Virus record (IMG/VR): IMGVR_UViG_3300022932_000004
Coordinates: 1 to 51,536 of that record
DNA length: 51,536 bases
Reading direction: 5' to 3' (one strand)
Source of the DNA: a virus
In this document: piece by piece, positions 45,848 to 51,536 of the stretch
Numbering within the stretch: the first letter of the stretch is position 1
Layout: every line of letters starts with the position of its first letter
Program-made: the position numbers and the translations under genes
The notes under the pieces: generated by a model
Told to the model about the DNA's origin: nothing
What the model saw: only the letters and a program-made list of their open reading frames with translations
Databases searched by the model: none

Positions 45848-46114
45848 TTAATACGTTTTAAATTGAAGTTTGCCTGCAATAAAATGACCGTCAATATCCT
45901 TTTTGAAAAAGTGATGCCATTCGCCGTCTTCGTTGACTTCTGCTGTCAACCCTTTAACAAACCCATTGCTAACATACACGTTTTCTTTTTCGTCAGCGAT
46001 CATGTCGAATACAGAGTTAATGTTAAATCCTTTTTCTTCTAAATAGCTTTCAATTTCAGAAAATTGAATCTTGTTTATTTCTGTTCCACGGATGTTATAT
46101 TTTTGAAGGTGCAT
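45848..46114 (-). CDS. Hypothetical 88-residue protein
   Basis: Starts MHLQKYNIRGTEINKIQFSE; a helical N-terminus and a beta C-terminus (AEVNEDGEWHHFFKKDIDGH). First gene of the leftward early operon next to the divergent control region. Function unknown. Confidence 0.55.
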   Translation of the reverse strand: MHLQKYNIRGTEINKIQFSEIESYLEEKGFNINSVFDMIADEKENVYVSNGFVKGLTAEVNEDGEWHHFFKKDIDGHFIAGKLQFKTY

Positions 46115-46250
46115 AGTATTTAGTCGTGTTGTTTGCTTGACGACAGGACAATGATACGGACTATATAATTAAGATGCAAATTATTAATACAAATTAATTA
46201 AAATAAATTTTATCCTTGTATTATTGATATTAATAATATAGATTTGCTGA
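46115..46250. promoter_or_regulatory. AT-rich divergent early promoter region
   Basis: About 135 bases, very AT-rich, between leftward and rightward early operons. Rightward: TTG at 46216-46218, then 20 bases, then TAGATTTG (46239-46246), with the ATG at 46251 only 4 bases on. Leftward: CGTATCATTGT (minus strand, near 46160-46150) resembles the same words near 33745 and may be a -7-like region. Inverted AT repeats (TATTATTGATATTAATAATA) overlap the rightward promoter and could bind the ribbon-helix-helix protein encoded next. Confidence 0.5.
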
Positions 46251-46436
46251 ATGAAGAAATCAAAGGCAGGACGCCCGGCGTCAACAGAACAGACAAAGCA
46301 GATAAACGTAAGGGTAAGGCTTTCTAAGTTGGAAGACCCAAGGTTGCAGAATAAGATTAAATATACTTCTTTCAGTAACTACGTAAATAGTCTAATAGAT
46401 AATGACCTTATAGGGGTTCCTGAAAAACAACTTTAA
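46251..46436 (+). CDS. Ribbon-helix-helix DNA-binding protein (Arc/CopG-like)
   Basis: 61 residues. A basic N-terminal arm (MKKSKAGRPASTEQTKQ), then the ribbon strand INVRVRLSK, helices around DPRLQNKIKYT and FSNYVNSLIDNDLIG: the length and order of Arc-type dimeric repressors. It may repress its own promoter, which contains inverted AT repeats. First gene of the rightward early operon; translation appears leaderless. Confidence 0.7.
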   Translation: MKKSKAGRPASTEQTKQINVRVRLSKLEDPRLQNKIKYTSFSNYVNSLIDNDLIGVPEKQL

Positions 46437-46437
46437 C

Positions 46438-46536
46438 ATGAGCAACTCGGACGTATGCACCTCGTTATTCATATTCGGAATGATGTGTCTAGCAATTTAC
46501 GCGCTAATCTGCGCAAGAAATAAACAAAGTAATTAA
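46438..46536 (+). CDS. Very small membrane protein (32 residues)
   Basis: Reads MSNSDVCTSLFIFGMMCLAI then YALICARNKQSN. A single helix with three cysteines. It starts one base after the preceding stop. A similar peptide follows at 46736, each containing an LFxFG-like motif (SLFIFGM and LLVFGIW). Confidence 0.45.
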   Translation: MSNSDVCTSLFIFGMMCLAIYALICARNKQSN

Positions 46537-46554
46537 CCTTTAAAATTTAAAACC

Positions 46555-46749
46555 ATGTCAAACGACAGAAAAACAGTAAGCAACGACGATTACGAAATCT
46601 CAAATATTGCAATTGAGTTATCTATGCCTCGTTTTGTAATTCACTTAGCGAAAGATAAAGCTAAGACAACAAATAGATTAGCTATCCAGCACTGGATTGA
46701 AGATCATAAATTTTTAATCGATTACTTAATGTCCGATGAAATTAAGTAA
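46555..46749 (+). CDS. Hypothetical 64-residue protein
   Basis: Starts MSNDRKTVSNDDYEISNIAI; helical (ELSMPRFVIHLAKDKAKTTN, HWIEDHKFLIDYLMSDEIK). No family recognised. Its end overlaps the next small gene by 14 bases. Confidence 0.5.
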   Translation: MSNDRKTVSNDDYEISNIAIELSMPRFVIHLAKDKAKTTNRLAIQHWIEDHKFLIDYLMSDEIK

Positions 46750-46837
46750 AGACAAAACTACGCTACTCGTATTCGGAATATGGGTAGCGATGCTGGTCGG
46801 GGTAGGCGTATTGGTTGACCATTTAACAAATTACTAA
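46736..46837 (+). CDS. Very small membrane protein (33 residues)
   Basis: Reads MKLSKDKTTLLVFGIWVAML then VGVGVLVDHLTNY. One hydrophobic helix. Overlaps the next start (TAATG type), supporting it as a real gene. Confidence 0.5.
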   Translation: MKLSKDKTTLLVFGIWVAMLVGVGVLVDHLTNY

Positions 46838-47049
46838 TGACAACAGAAGAGAAAAACAGCCTTATCGCAAAGGCGCAAAGGGAATATCCGGAATTTGAGG
46901 TTTTTTATTCAGCGATAAGCACTATAAAAAGCGTTTCAACAGGTGAGTTTTATATCAGCGAAAATGGCGACGTATTGACGACCGCTGGACGCGCTGTTTA
47001 TAACGGCAGAAGTCGGGAATGGGCAGACAAAATTAAAAAAGGAAATTAA
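46837..47049 (+). CDS. Hypothetical 70-residue protein
   Basis: Starts MTTEEKNSLIAKAQREYPEF; contains FYISENGDVLTTAGRAVYNG and ends REWADKIKKGN. A small alpha/beta domain. Translationally coupled to the membrane peptide before it. Confidence 0.55.
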   Translation: MTTEEKNSLIAKAQREYPEFEVFYSAISTIKSVSTGEFYISENGDVLTTAGRAVYNGRSREWADKIKKGN

Positions 47050-47050
47050 A

Positions 47051-47317
47051 ATGAAAAAACTGATAACAAATGCCATCGAAGAAAGAGGCTGGGAAGAATT
47101 TAGAGAAACAGGGCTGTTTATGTTTATAAATACTGTTTTGCACGCTTTCGGATGGGCTATAGTTTGCAAAATAAATGCAAACGGAAACATACTCAACGTT
47201 TATCCTGCTAGAGTCAAATTTAGAGGATTCGATAACGAAGATCAATCAGAAATGCACACTCGTATAGCTAACTATTTAAAGGATAATGCCCCTAATTTCC
47301 CCGAAGAAATAAAGTAA
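47051..47317 (+). CDS. Hypothetical 88-residue protein
   Basis: Starts MKKLITNAIEERGWEEFRET, then FMFINTVLHAFGWAIVCKIN and VKFRGFDNEDQSEMHTRIAN; it ends DNAPNFPEEIK. The NTVLHAFGWAIV and RGFDNEDQ pattern is familiar from small phage proteins of Bacteroidota, but I know no name for it. Last gene of the rightward early unit; it converges on the lysis cassette with 2 bases between stops. Confidence 0.6.
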   Translation: MKKLITNAIEERGWEEFRETGLFMFINTVLHAFGWAIVCKINANGNILNVYPARVKFRGFDNEDQSEMHTRIANYLKDNAPNFPEEIK

Positions 47318-47319
47318 AT

Positions 47320-47829
47320 CTACTTACGAACCCATTTTAACCACGCAAGAACCCCAAGGATAAGTAATCCGAATCCGCCAAGCACAAATAAGCCATTTCG
47401 ATTAGTCGAAGTGGCTTTTTCCTTGTTAGCGGATTTCACCGAGTTTCGGGTAACAGTCACTATTCTAAGCTTTTCAACATCGTGTAAATAAGCCTCTTTA
47501 ACAGTTTTATTTTTTTCGGTGCTGTTATCCCTGCTTTTACCGGTTTCGCTTGTTTTCGTGTAGCCTGTAGGCTTGCCTGTGTCTTTATCGTAATTGGTAT
47601 GTTCCGTGGTTTTGGTGTAAGTGTTTTCTGTGTCAGTTTTGCGCTCCGTTTCACTGCTCGAACTTTGGCCGCTTTTACTTTCTTTACTGCTTTCGGTATT
47701 CCCGCTTTGTTCATTTTTAATCTCCGTTTTCTCTGTTTTTAAATTAACTTTCCTTGTCCCACATCCTGGAACTAACGCAATCAGGACCAAAAGCGCCAAA
47801 AGGATTAATATGTTAAATAGCTTTTTCAT
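47320..47829 (-). CDS. Probable unimolecular spanin (u-spanin)
   Basis: 169 residues. A lipoprotein signal peptide with lipobox LVPGC (Cys23) would anchor the N-terminus in the outer membrane. A long Ser/Thr/Lys/Glu periplasmic stretch follows (residues about 30-140). A C-terminal helix (GLFVLGGFGLLILGVLAW, about 145-163) ends in WVRK, placing it in the inner membrane. Lipid at one end and helix at the other is the T1 gp11-type u-spanin layout, which fuses the membranes in the last step of lysis. Position after endolysin and holin supports it. Confidence 0.75.
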   Translation of the reverse strand: MKKLFNILILLALLVLIALVPGCGTRKVNLKTEKTEIKNEQSGNTESSKESKSGQSSSSETERKTDTENTYTKTTEHTNYDKDTGKPTGYTKTSETGKSRDNSTEKNKTVKEAYLHDVEKLRIVTVTRNSVKSANKEKATSTNRNGLFVLGGFGLLILGVLAWLKWVRK

Positions 47830-47846
47830 CTTTAGAAGGGTTAATG

Positions 47847-48095
47847 TTAATGTCGCCTGTGTTTGTTGTAGCAGGGGGGGTTAGATGTGAGCCGGCTAAT
47901 CGTATCATCTTTAGCTGAGCTACTTTTACTGCCCCCGAAATAAAACGTTGCCGTTAATAAAGCAATATCTAATATCCGGTTGTTTATGCCCTCGGTCAAG
48001 TGACCAAACTCAAGTAACGTGCCCACCCCTATCACTACCACGAAGGCTAAAATTGCTTGCGTCTTGGTCGAGTGGATGAAGTCAAGGAATTTCAT
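47847..48095 (-). CDS. Holin-like membrane protein
   Basis: 82 residues with two helices: about 14-30 (AILAFVVVIGVGTLLEFG) and 40-56 (RILDIALLTATFYFGGS), then a polar, charged tail (SSSAKDDTISRL). The size, topology and TATFYFGGSKSS segment are common in holins of Bacteroidota phages. It would open the inner membrane for the endolysin. Its ATG shares a base with the stop of the 40-residue gene. Confidence 0.7.
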   Translation of the reverse strand: MKFLDFIHSTKTQAILAFVVVIGVGTLLEFGHLTEGINNRILDIALLTATFYFGGSKSSSAKDDTISRLTSNPPCYNKHRRH

Positions 48096-48217
48096 TATCC
48101 GTGAAATTTAGATTTTTGCAAAATAGGCTCTTCGTGCTTGAAATAAATTGGCAGAAACATGTTCATCCCGATACCTAAGCACATTGTATAAAATTTGTTT
48201 TTGAAATACTTCGACAT
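48095..48217 (-). CDS. Small 40-residue protein in the lysis cassette
   Basis: Reads MSKYFKNKFYTMCLGIGMNM then FLPIYFKHEEPILQKSKFHG. A weak hydrophobic stretch (MCLGIGMNMFLPIYF) may be a membrane segment. It overlaps the endolysin stop and the holin start by one base each, so all three are coupled. It could tune holin timing; no family recognised. Confidence 0.55.
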   Translation of the reverse strand: MSKYFKNKFYTMCLGIGMNMFLPIYFKHEEPILQKSKFHG

Positions 48218-48759
48218 TACGCTTCGTTTTTAGAAAGTTCACCTGTTTCTGAAATATAAACTTTACGCACATTTGAGGGTTCTCCAATTTTATAGGCGGG
48301 TCTACGTACAGATACACAGCGGTCTTTGGCGATAAATGCAAATCCCACAGCATTTGATTGATTGCCCCCGTATACTAAATAAGCATGACTATTTTCGGCT
48401 ACATAAAACCCAACATGACCGCCTCCGGTTCTTGAAAACACCAAAACGTCCCAAAGTTTTGCATTTTCTTTAGAAACACCAACACCCCAATTAGCCCATT
48501 CTTTAGCCGCTAATAATTTAGCAGAAGAAAACGGATACCCTGCCCTTTTAGCAATCACCCCAACAAATAGCCCACACCAGGGAATATCATCATCAGTATA
48601 CCAGCCGGATACACCAACCTCTTTAGCCCATTTGGTAATATCTACATTCGAGCCTTTGCCGACATGTTCCATAACTCCGTAATGTTTTAATGCTTCTACA
48701 AGCATTTTTGGCGCTCCTTCTTTGGATAGCCAGTTGTATTTAGTTGGTAATGTTGCCAT
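48217..48759 (-). CDS. Endolysin, TIGR02594/NlpC-P60-like
   Basis: 180 residues. Cys62 in DIPWCGLFVG and His115 in GGGHVGFYVAENSHAYLV give the cysteine peptidase/amidase pair of CHAP/TIGR02594-type cell wall hydrolases. No signal peptide, so it needs the holin for release. It cleaves host peptidoglycan at the end of infection. First gene of the lysis operon, with a TATATTTG box about 20 bases upstream. Confidence 0.85.
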   Translation of the reverse strand: MATLPTKYNWLSKEGAPKMLVEALKHYGVMEHVGKGSNVDITKWAKEVGVSGWYTDDDIPWCGLFVGVIAKRAGYPFSSAKLLAAKEWANWGVGVSKENAKLWDVLVFSRTGGGHVGFYVAENSHAYLVYGGNQSNAVGFAFIAKDRCVSVRRPAYKIGEPSNVRKVYISETGELSKNEA

Positions 48760-48779
48760 TGCGATGCCTTTTTTAAACT

Positions 48780-48787
48780 CAAATATA
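48780..48787 (-). promoter_or_regulatory. Promoter -7 box for the lysis operon
   Basis: Minus-strand TATATTTG, followed by AGTTTAAAAAAGGCATCGCA and the ATG at 48759. The leader, about 15 bases, includes AAAAAAGG. It is divergent from the promoter of the second GIY-YIG RNA at 48800. Confidence 0.6.
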
Positions 48788-48799
48788 CTAAGATTTATG

Positions 48800-48914
48800 T
48801 ATATTTATATTGTAATTGGTAGTCTTCGAATTTAAACCGATTTAAAAACATTATTACCCTTATCTCATTGAGTAACGAGTTCGAAGACGTGAAAGGTGGG
48901 ATAAGGGTTTTTAT
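48800..48914 (+). ncRNA. Structured pseudoknot RNA upstream of GIY-YIG gene (copy 2)
   Basis: TATATTTA (48800-48807) lies 5 bases before TAATTGG, the same spacing as in copy 1. Helix A: GTCTTCGAATTT (48822-48833) with GAGTTCGAAGAC (48877-48888), 12 pairs including two wobbles. Helix B: ACCCTTATCTC (48856-48866) with GGGATAAGGGT (48898-48908), 11 pairs, then TTTTT. The ATG at 48917 follows at once. Constant blocks shared with copy 1 are TAATTGGTAG, ACCGATTTAAA, CGAGTTCGAA and GAAAG. Helix B has different bases but stays paired. Confidence 0.75.
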
Positions 48915-48916
48915 TT

Positions 48917-49453
48917 ATGATAGGAATTTATAGAATAACGTCTCCGTCAAACAAGGTTTACATAGGGCAAAGCAGCAATATAGAGACAAGATTTAAAACA
49001 TATAAATACAACGCATGCAAAGGTCAGCCTAGGCTATTCAATTCTTTTAAGAAATACGGATTTGAAACCCACAAACTGGAAGTCATAGAGCGGTGTGCGA
49101 TTGACAAATTAAATATTAGAGAAAGATATTGGCAAGATTTCCATGACTCTACTAATAAAGGATTAAACTGCATGTCTGTAAAAACAGAATTGATAAATGG
49201 GAGTCATTGCAATACGACTAAATTAAAAATAAGCCAAACCAAGATGGGCGTTCCTAGCAAATTAAAAGGCAGAAAAATGCTGAAAAAAGCATATAACCCA
49301 AGGATAAACGGACGCCTTGTTCTTAATACTGAAAATGGGATATATTATTCTAGTGTAGTGCAAGCGGCGCATGCGTTTTGCTTAAACAGGACTACTTTAG
49401 ACGCTATGCTTAGAGGCAGAAGAAGGAACAAAACACAAATGAAACTAGCATAG
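48917..49453 (+). CDS. GIY-YIG homing endonuclease, shorter copy
   Basis: 178 residues. GIY at 3-5, YIG at 15-17, Arg25, and LNIRERYWQDFHD are shared with the 275-residue enzyme at 23239. It lacks the NUMOD3 repeats and goes on to a NUMOD1-like C-terminus (VLNTENGIYYSSVVQAAHAF) with basic tail RRRNKTQMK. A free-standing DNA-cutting selfish gene. It probably moved together with its RNA element, which is related to the one before 23239. Confidence 0.88.
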   Translation: MIGIYRITSPSNKVYIGQSSNIETRFKTYKYNACKGQPRLFNSFKKYGFETHKLEVIERCAIDKLNIRERYWQDFHDSTNKGLNCMSVKTELINGSHCNTTKLKISQTKMGVPSKLKGRKMLKKAYNPRINGRLVLNTENGIYYSSVVQAAHAFCLNRTTLDAMLRGRRRNKTQMKLA

Positions 49454-49527
49454 TCTATTTTGCAACATATTCGATACATCTTAGCAACTTTAAAATATTG
49501 CGCTTACATTCGGTCAAAAACAAATTC

Positions 49528-50232
49528 ATGATAAAACATTATTCTTTTGACTTATGGCTGACACTCATAAAGTCAAACAGCGTCTTCAAGGAAGAGCGCG
49601 CCAAATATTTTCAAAAAAAGTTCAACCCATTTAGCAGGACGTTAGCCGAAGTAAAAGACATTATTCGAAATGTTGACTTGTCTTGCAATTACACAAACGA
49701 AATCGTAGGCAAGAACATCGATGCACTGGAAATGTATTGCATGGTGCTTTATAATTTAGGGGTTGATCTATCGGATATTTCGACAACTAAGATCAACGAA
49801 ATTTACGCTGAGATTGAGCAAATATTTTTTAATTACACCCCTCAAATGTACGACGAGGATACGGTTTCGACCCTATGGTGTTTACAGGAACATGGTAAAA
49901 CCCTTTCTATTTTGTCCAATACCGGATTTATCAAAGGGCATACCCTTAAAACTTTCATTCAGAAAAGCGACTTGTCCCAAATTGACTTTAGGTTTATGCT
50001 GTTTTCAGATGAACACAGGATGTCTAAGCCTAACCCTTTTTTCTTTAGCAAAATCAATAAATTAACAAATGGCAGGTTAGACAAACACGAAATCTTGCAC
50101 GTAGGGGACAATCCGAATGCAGACGGCGTAGGCGCTCAATTTGCCGGGATAGGTCATGTAATCATCAACAATATAAATCACTCACCATTTACTATTAAAG
50201 ACGTGTTAAATGAAGAACTATTCATTACATAA
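49528..50232 (+). CDS. HAD-superfamily hydrolase
   Basis: 234 residues from the ATG at 49528 (MIKHYSFDLWLTLIKS). Motif I FDLWLTL with nucleophile Asp8; motif II ILSNTG; motif III Lys in MSKPNPFFFSK; motif IV HVGDNPNADGVGA. The haloacid dehalogenase-type, phosphatase-like fold acts on a small phosphorylated compound. Its gene overlaps the next by 23 bases, so the two work together. It could remove a phosphate from a product or substrate of the phosphoribosyltransferase-like partner. Confidence 0.85.
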   Translation: MIKHYSFDLWLTLIKSNSVFKEERAKYFQKKFNPFSRTLAEVKDIIRNVDLSCNYTNEIVGKNIDALEMYCMVLYNLGVDLSDISTTKINEIYAEIEQIFFNYTPQMYDEDTVSTLWCLQEHGKTLSILSNTGFIKGHTLKTFIQKSDLSQIDFRFMLFSDEHRMSKPNPFFFSKINKLTNGRLDKHEILHVGDNPNADGVGAQFAGIGHVIINNINHSPFTIKDVLNEELFIT

Positions 50233-51025
50233 AATATACGCCGAAGACGAAATCCCGTTTTCGGCAATCGACTATTCGAAGTTTAAATTTGGCGACAAAG
50301 ATATTGCCAGGGATTTTGGTTATGCCTTAGCGGATGGGTTTATTAAAAGAAACGGATTGCGTCACTGTAAATACGAGCAGATAGTAGTGATCTCTTCTCC
50401 GTATTGTTTTATTCCTACCGCAACCTTTGCAATGAAAGATTACTTCGTTCAAAGACTCAATGAATTTCTAGTTGAAAGAAACCATAGGGTAGTTGAAGAG
50501 GCAAAGATTCATCGTACAATCACCTATAAAGAAGACTACGGCGCATTATCAGCAGAGGATAGAATGAAGTTAATCGGGAACGATGGATTTCATATTGATG
50601 CTAATTTTGTGGATAATAAGACATTGTTGTTCTTGGATGACATCATCATCACAGGAAGTCATGAGCGGGTAGTCAAAAGAATGCTGGAAGAGTACAAAAT
50701 ATCTGCTGATTGCAAATTCTTATACTTTGCTGAGCTTGCAAATAAAGACATTCATCCGAAGATCGAAAACGATTTGAATTTTGCTTTTGTGAAAGACCTG
50801 TACACCTTAGACAAGGTCATCAAGAATGAATCTTTCCTTTTCAATACACGCGTTGTTAAGTTCATGCTGAATGCTCCAGCTAGCGAGTTTAGTACATTCA
50901 TTAGATTTCAGAAAGAAGCGTTCTTACAGACGTTTATTCACCTCGCAATCGGGAACTCGTACCACACGATACCGGATTACCATTTCAATTTTACTACGCT
51001 TAAGAATTACCTCAAAACTTTTTAA
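50210..51025 (+). CDS. Phosphoribosyltransferase-like protein
   Basis: 271 residues. LLFLDDIIITGSH (about 139-151; Asp143-Asp144) is the PRPP-binding loop of type I phosphoribosyltransferases; VVISSPYCFIPTATFAM (59-75) fits the preceding strand-loop. The C-terminal 100 residues are a helical extension without a clear family. Such enzymes attach ribose-5-phosphate to a base or similar. The pairing with a HAD phosphatase recalls Ter-type nucleoside-like pathways or NAD/nucleotide salvage; which substrate is used cannot be told. Confidence 0.75.
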   Translation: MKNYSLHKIYAEDEIPFSAIDYSKFKFGDKDIARDFGYALADGFIKRNGLRHCKYEQIVVISSPYCFIPTATFAMKDYFVQRLNEFLVERNHRVVEEAKIHRTITYKEDYGALSAEDRMKLIGNDGFHIDANFVDNKTLLFLDDIIITGSHERVVKRMLEEYKISADCKFLYFAELANKDIHPKIENDLNFAFVKDLYTLDKVIKNESFLFNTRVVKFMLNAPASEFSTFIRFQKEAFLQTFIHLAIGNSYHTIPDYHFNFTTLKNYLKTF

Positions 51026-51057
51026 GTATTAACAATGTTACATAAATAGTAAATACG

Positions 51058-51204
51058 TATATTTGTGTATTGTTTACCTTTGGACGGGCGAACGAAAGAA
51101 TAAAACAGCTCATAATATTTTAAATGGGTTAGTAGATTTAAAGTAATACCAAAGCCCCGTCCAAAGGAATACAGGTATTATTTAAGTTTGCTAACCCATT
51201 TTTA
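51058..51204 (+). ncRNA. Stand-alone structured RNA with pseudoknot topology
   Basis: TATATTTG (51058-51065) starts the element. Helix A: CCTTTGGACGGG (51077-51088) with CCCGTCCAAAGG (51156-51167), 12 perfect pairs. Helix B: AAATGGGTTAG (51122-51132) with CTAACCCATTT (51191-51201), 11 perfect pairs, followed by TTAG in a T-rich run. Inside B, AGTAATACC pairs with GGTATTATT (9 pairs, one wobble). A and B interleave as a pseudoknot. No gene follows in this direction for about 1.9 kb across the circle join, so the RNA may act by itself. Confidence 0.65.
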
Positions 51205-51409
51205 GTTTGGACAATTCTACTTGATATTTATTTCTGACAACGACCTAGACAAAGGCGTTTGTAAAAGTTGCACTTATATCTCTCCGGTATTTGGAACGTG
51301 TACATTTAACTATGGTTAAGAATAAAGATTGTTTTTCTAGGGGGAGTCTTTTTCTTTCCTTTCTTCTTTTCCTTATTTTCTTATGGTTGTTTTATTCCTT
51401 TTCTTCTTT
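51205..51409. other. Non-coding tail of the genome with a pyrimidine-rich tract
   Basis: From 51221 to 51319 a TTG-started frame reads IFISDNDLDKGVCKSC then TYISPVFGTCTFNYG, a Cys-containing fragment that may be a gene remnant. From about 51340 to 51415 the + strand is almost pure T/C. No convincing gene; the hydrophobic frame that crosses the tract is probably an artefact of the T-richness. Confidence 0.4.
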
Positions 51410-51536
51410 CCTTTCTTTTAAGCTGTTTAAAACAAAACCCCACGGTTTCACAACGGCGGGGCTTCTCAAACAGAAATACATATTTTGATTGATCTGACGG
51501 ATTTACTTATTAAACGGGTTGTACTTTCTTCTGATT
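51410..51536. repeat. Terminal duplication, right copy
   Basis: Identical to bases 1-127. It holds the same terminator-like hairpin and the beginning of the reverse-strand end of the membrane protein gene at 94-441. Should be removed before circular numbering. Confidence 0.9.

Noticed and set aside
51291-51488. A 65-residue hydrophobic protein across the pyrimidine tract
   Set aside because: Leu/Phe/Ser composition follows from the T/C-rich DNA, start is weak, and it runs through the duplicated end and a terminator.
1-51536. Temperate lifestyle genes (integrase, CI repressor) and diversity-generating retroelement
   Set aside because: No recombinase active-site motifs, no CI-like protein and no reverse transcriptase were seen in any translation, so none is claimed.

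Overview
The window is the complete genome of a tailed double-stranded DNA phage (siphovirus type) of a Bacteroidota host, assembled as a circle of about 51.41 kb: bases 51410-51536 repeat bases 1-127 exactly. Three things point to Bacteroidota: the many TAnnTTTG/TAnnTTTA -7 boxes, the weak ribosome binding sites, and the protein families (DUF3850, a DUF2693-like SH3 protein, a TIGR02594-type endolysin, a HK97-type head). The siphovirus call rests on a 1311-residue tape measure protein, a frameshifting tail assembly chaperone pair and no visible sheath gene. No integrase or CI-type repressor was recognised, so a virulent lifestyle is the simpler reading.

Layout. 0-1.5 kb (-): small membrane proteins. 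1.6-1.9 kb (+): two small genes. 2-2.6 kb (-): two unknown genes with a promoter. 2.6-3.3 kb (+): two small lipoproteins, probably host-surface modifiers. 3.3-15.3 kb (-): tail genes (fibre with a tail-tube-like N-terminus, tip protein, tape measure, G/GT chaperones, tail tube, tail completion, HK97 gp10-like). 15.4-20 kb (-): six appendage genes placed inside the connector cluster. 20-21.3 kb (-): head-tail connectors. 21.4-24.1 kb (+): an accessory island with a Vsr/PD-(D/E)XK-like nuclease and a GIY-YIG homing endonuclease. 24.1-26.4 kb (-): capsid, protease and a small gene. 26.4-27.4 kb (+): four small genes. 27.4-28.8 kb (-): portal. 28.8-29.3 kb: a non-coding stretch with tandem promoters. 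29.3-32.9 kb (-): small genes and both terminase subunits. 33.1-33.85 kb: non-coding with hairpins. 33.85-46.1 kb (-): replication, methylation and recombination genes plus many small proteins. 46.25-47.3 kb (+): a divergent early operon led by a ribbon-helix-helix protein. 47.3-48.8 kb (-): lysis cassette. 48.8-51 kb (+): a second GIY-YIG unit, then a HAD phosphatase plus phosphoribosyltransferase-like pair. 51-51.4 kb: a structured non-coding element.

Recurrent themes. (1) Many promoters place the -7 box only 3-9 bases before the ATG, which predicts leaderless mRNAs. (2) The two GIY-YIG genes are each preceded by a related RNA of about 100 nt; two long helices covary between the copies and interleave as a pseudoknot that ends in a U-tract at the start codon. 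A third RNA of the same topology but unrelated sequence stands alone at 51.06-51.20 kb. (3) Accessory genes on the + strand are spliced between blocks of the leftward structural operon, each block with its own promoter and terminator. The most novel candidates are the pseudoknot RNA/GIY-YIG units, the tandem-promoter non-coding locus at 28.9 kb, the HAD-PRTase pair, and a cytosine methyltransferase gene whose second reading frame is open for 188 codons and also looks family-like.
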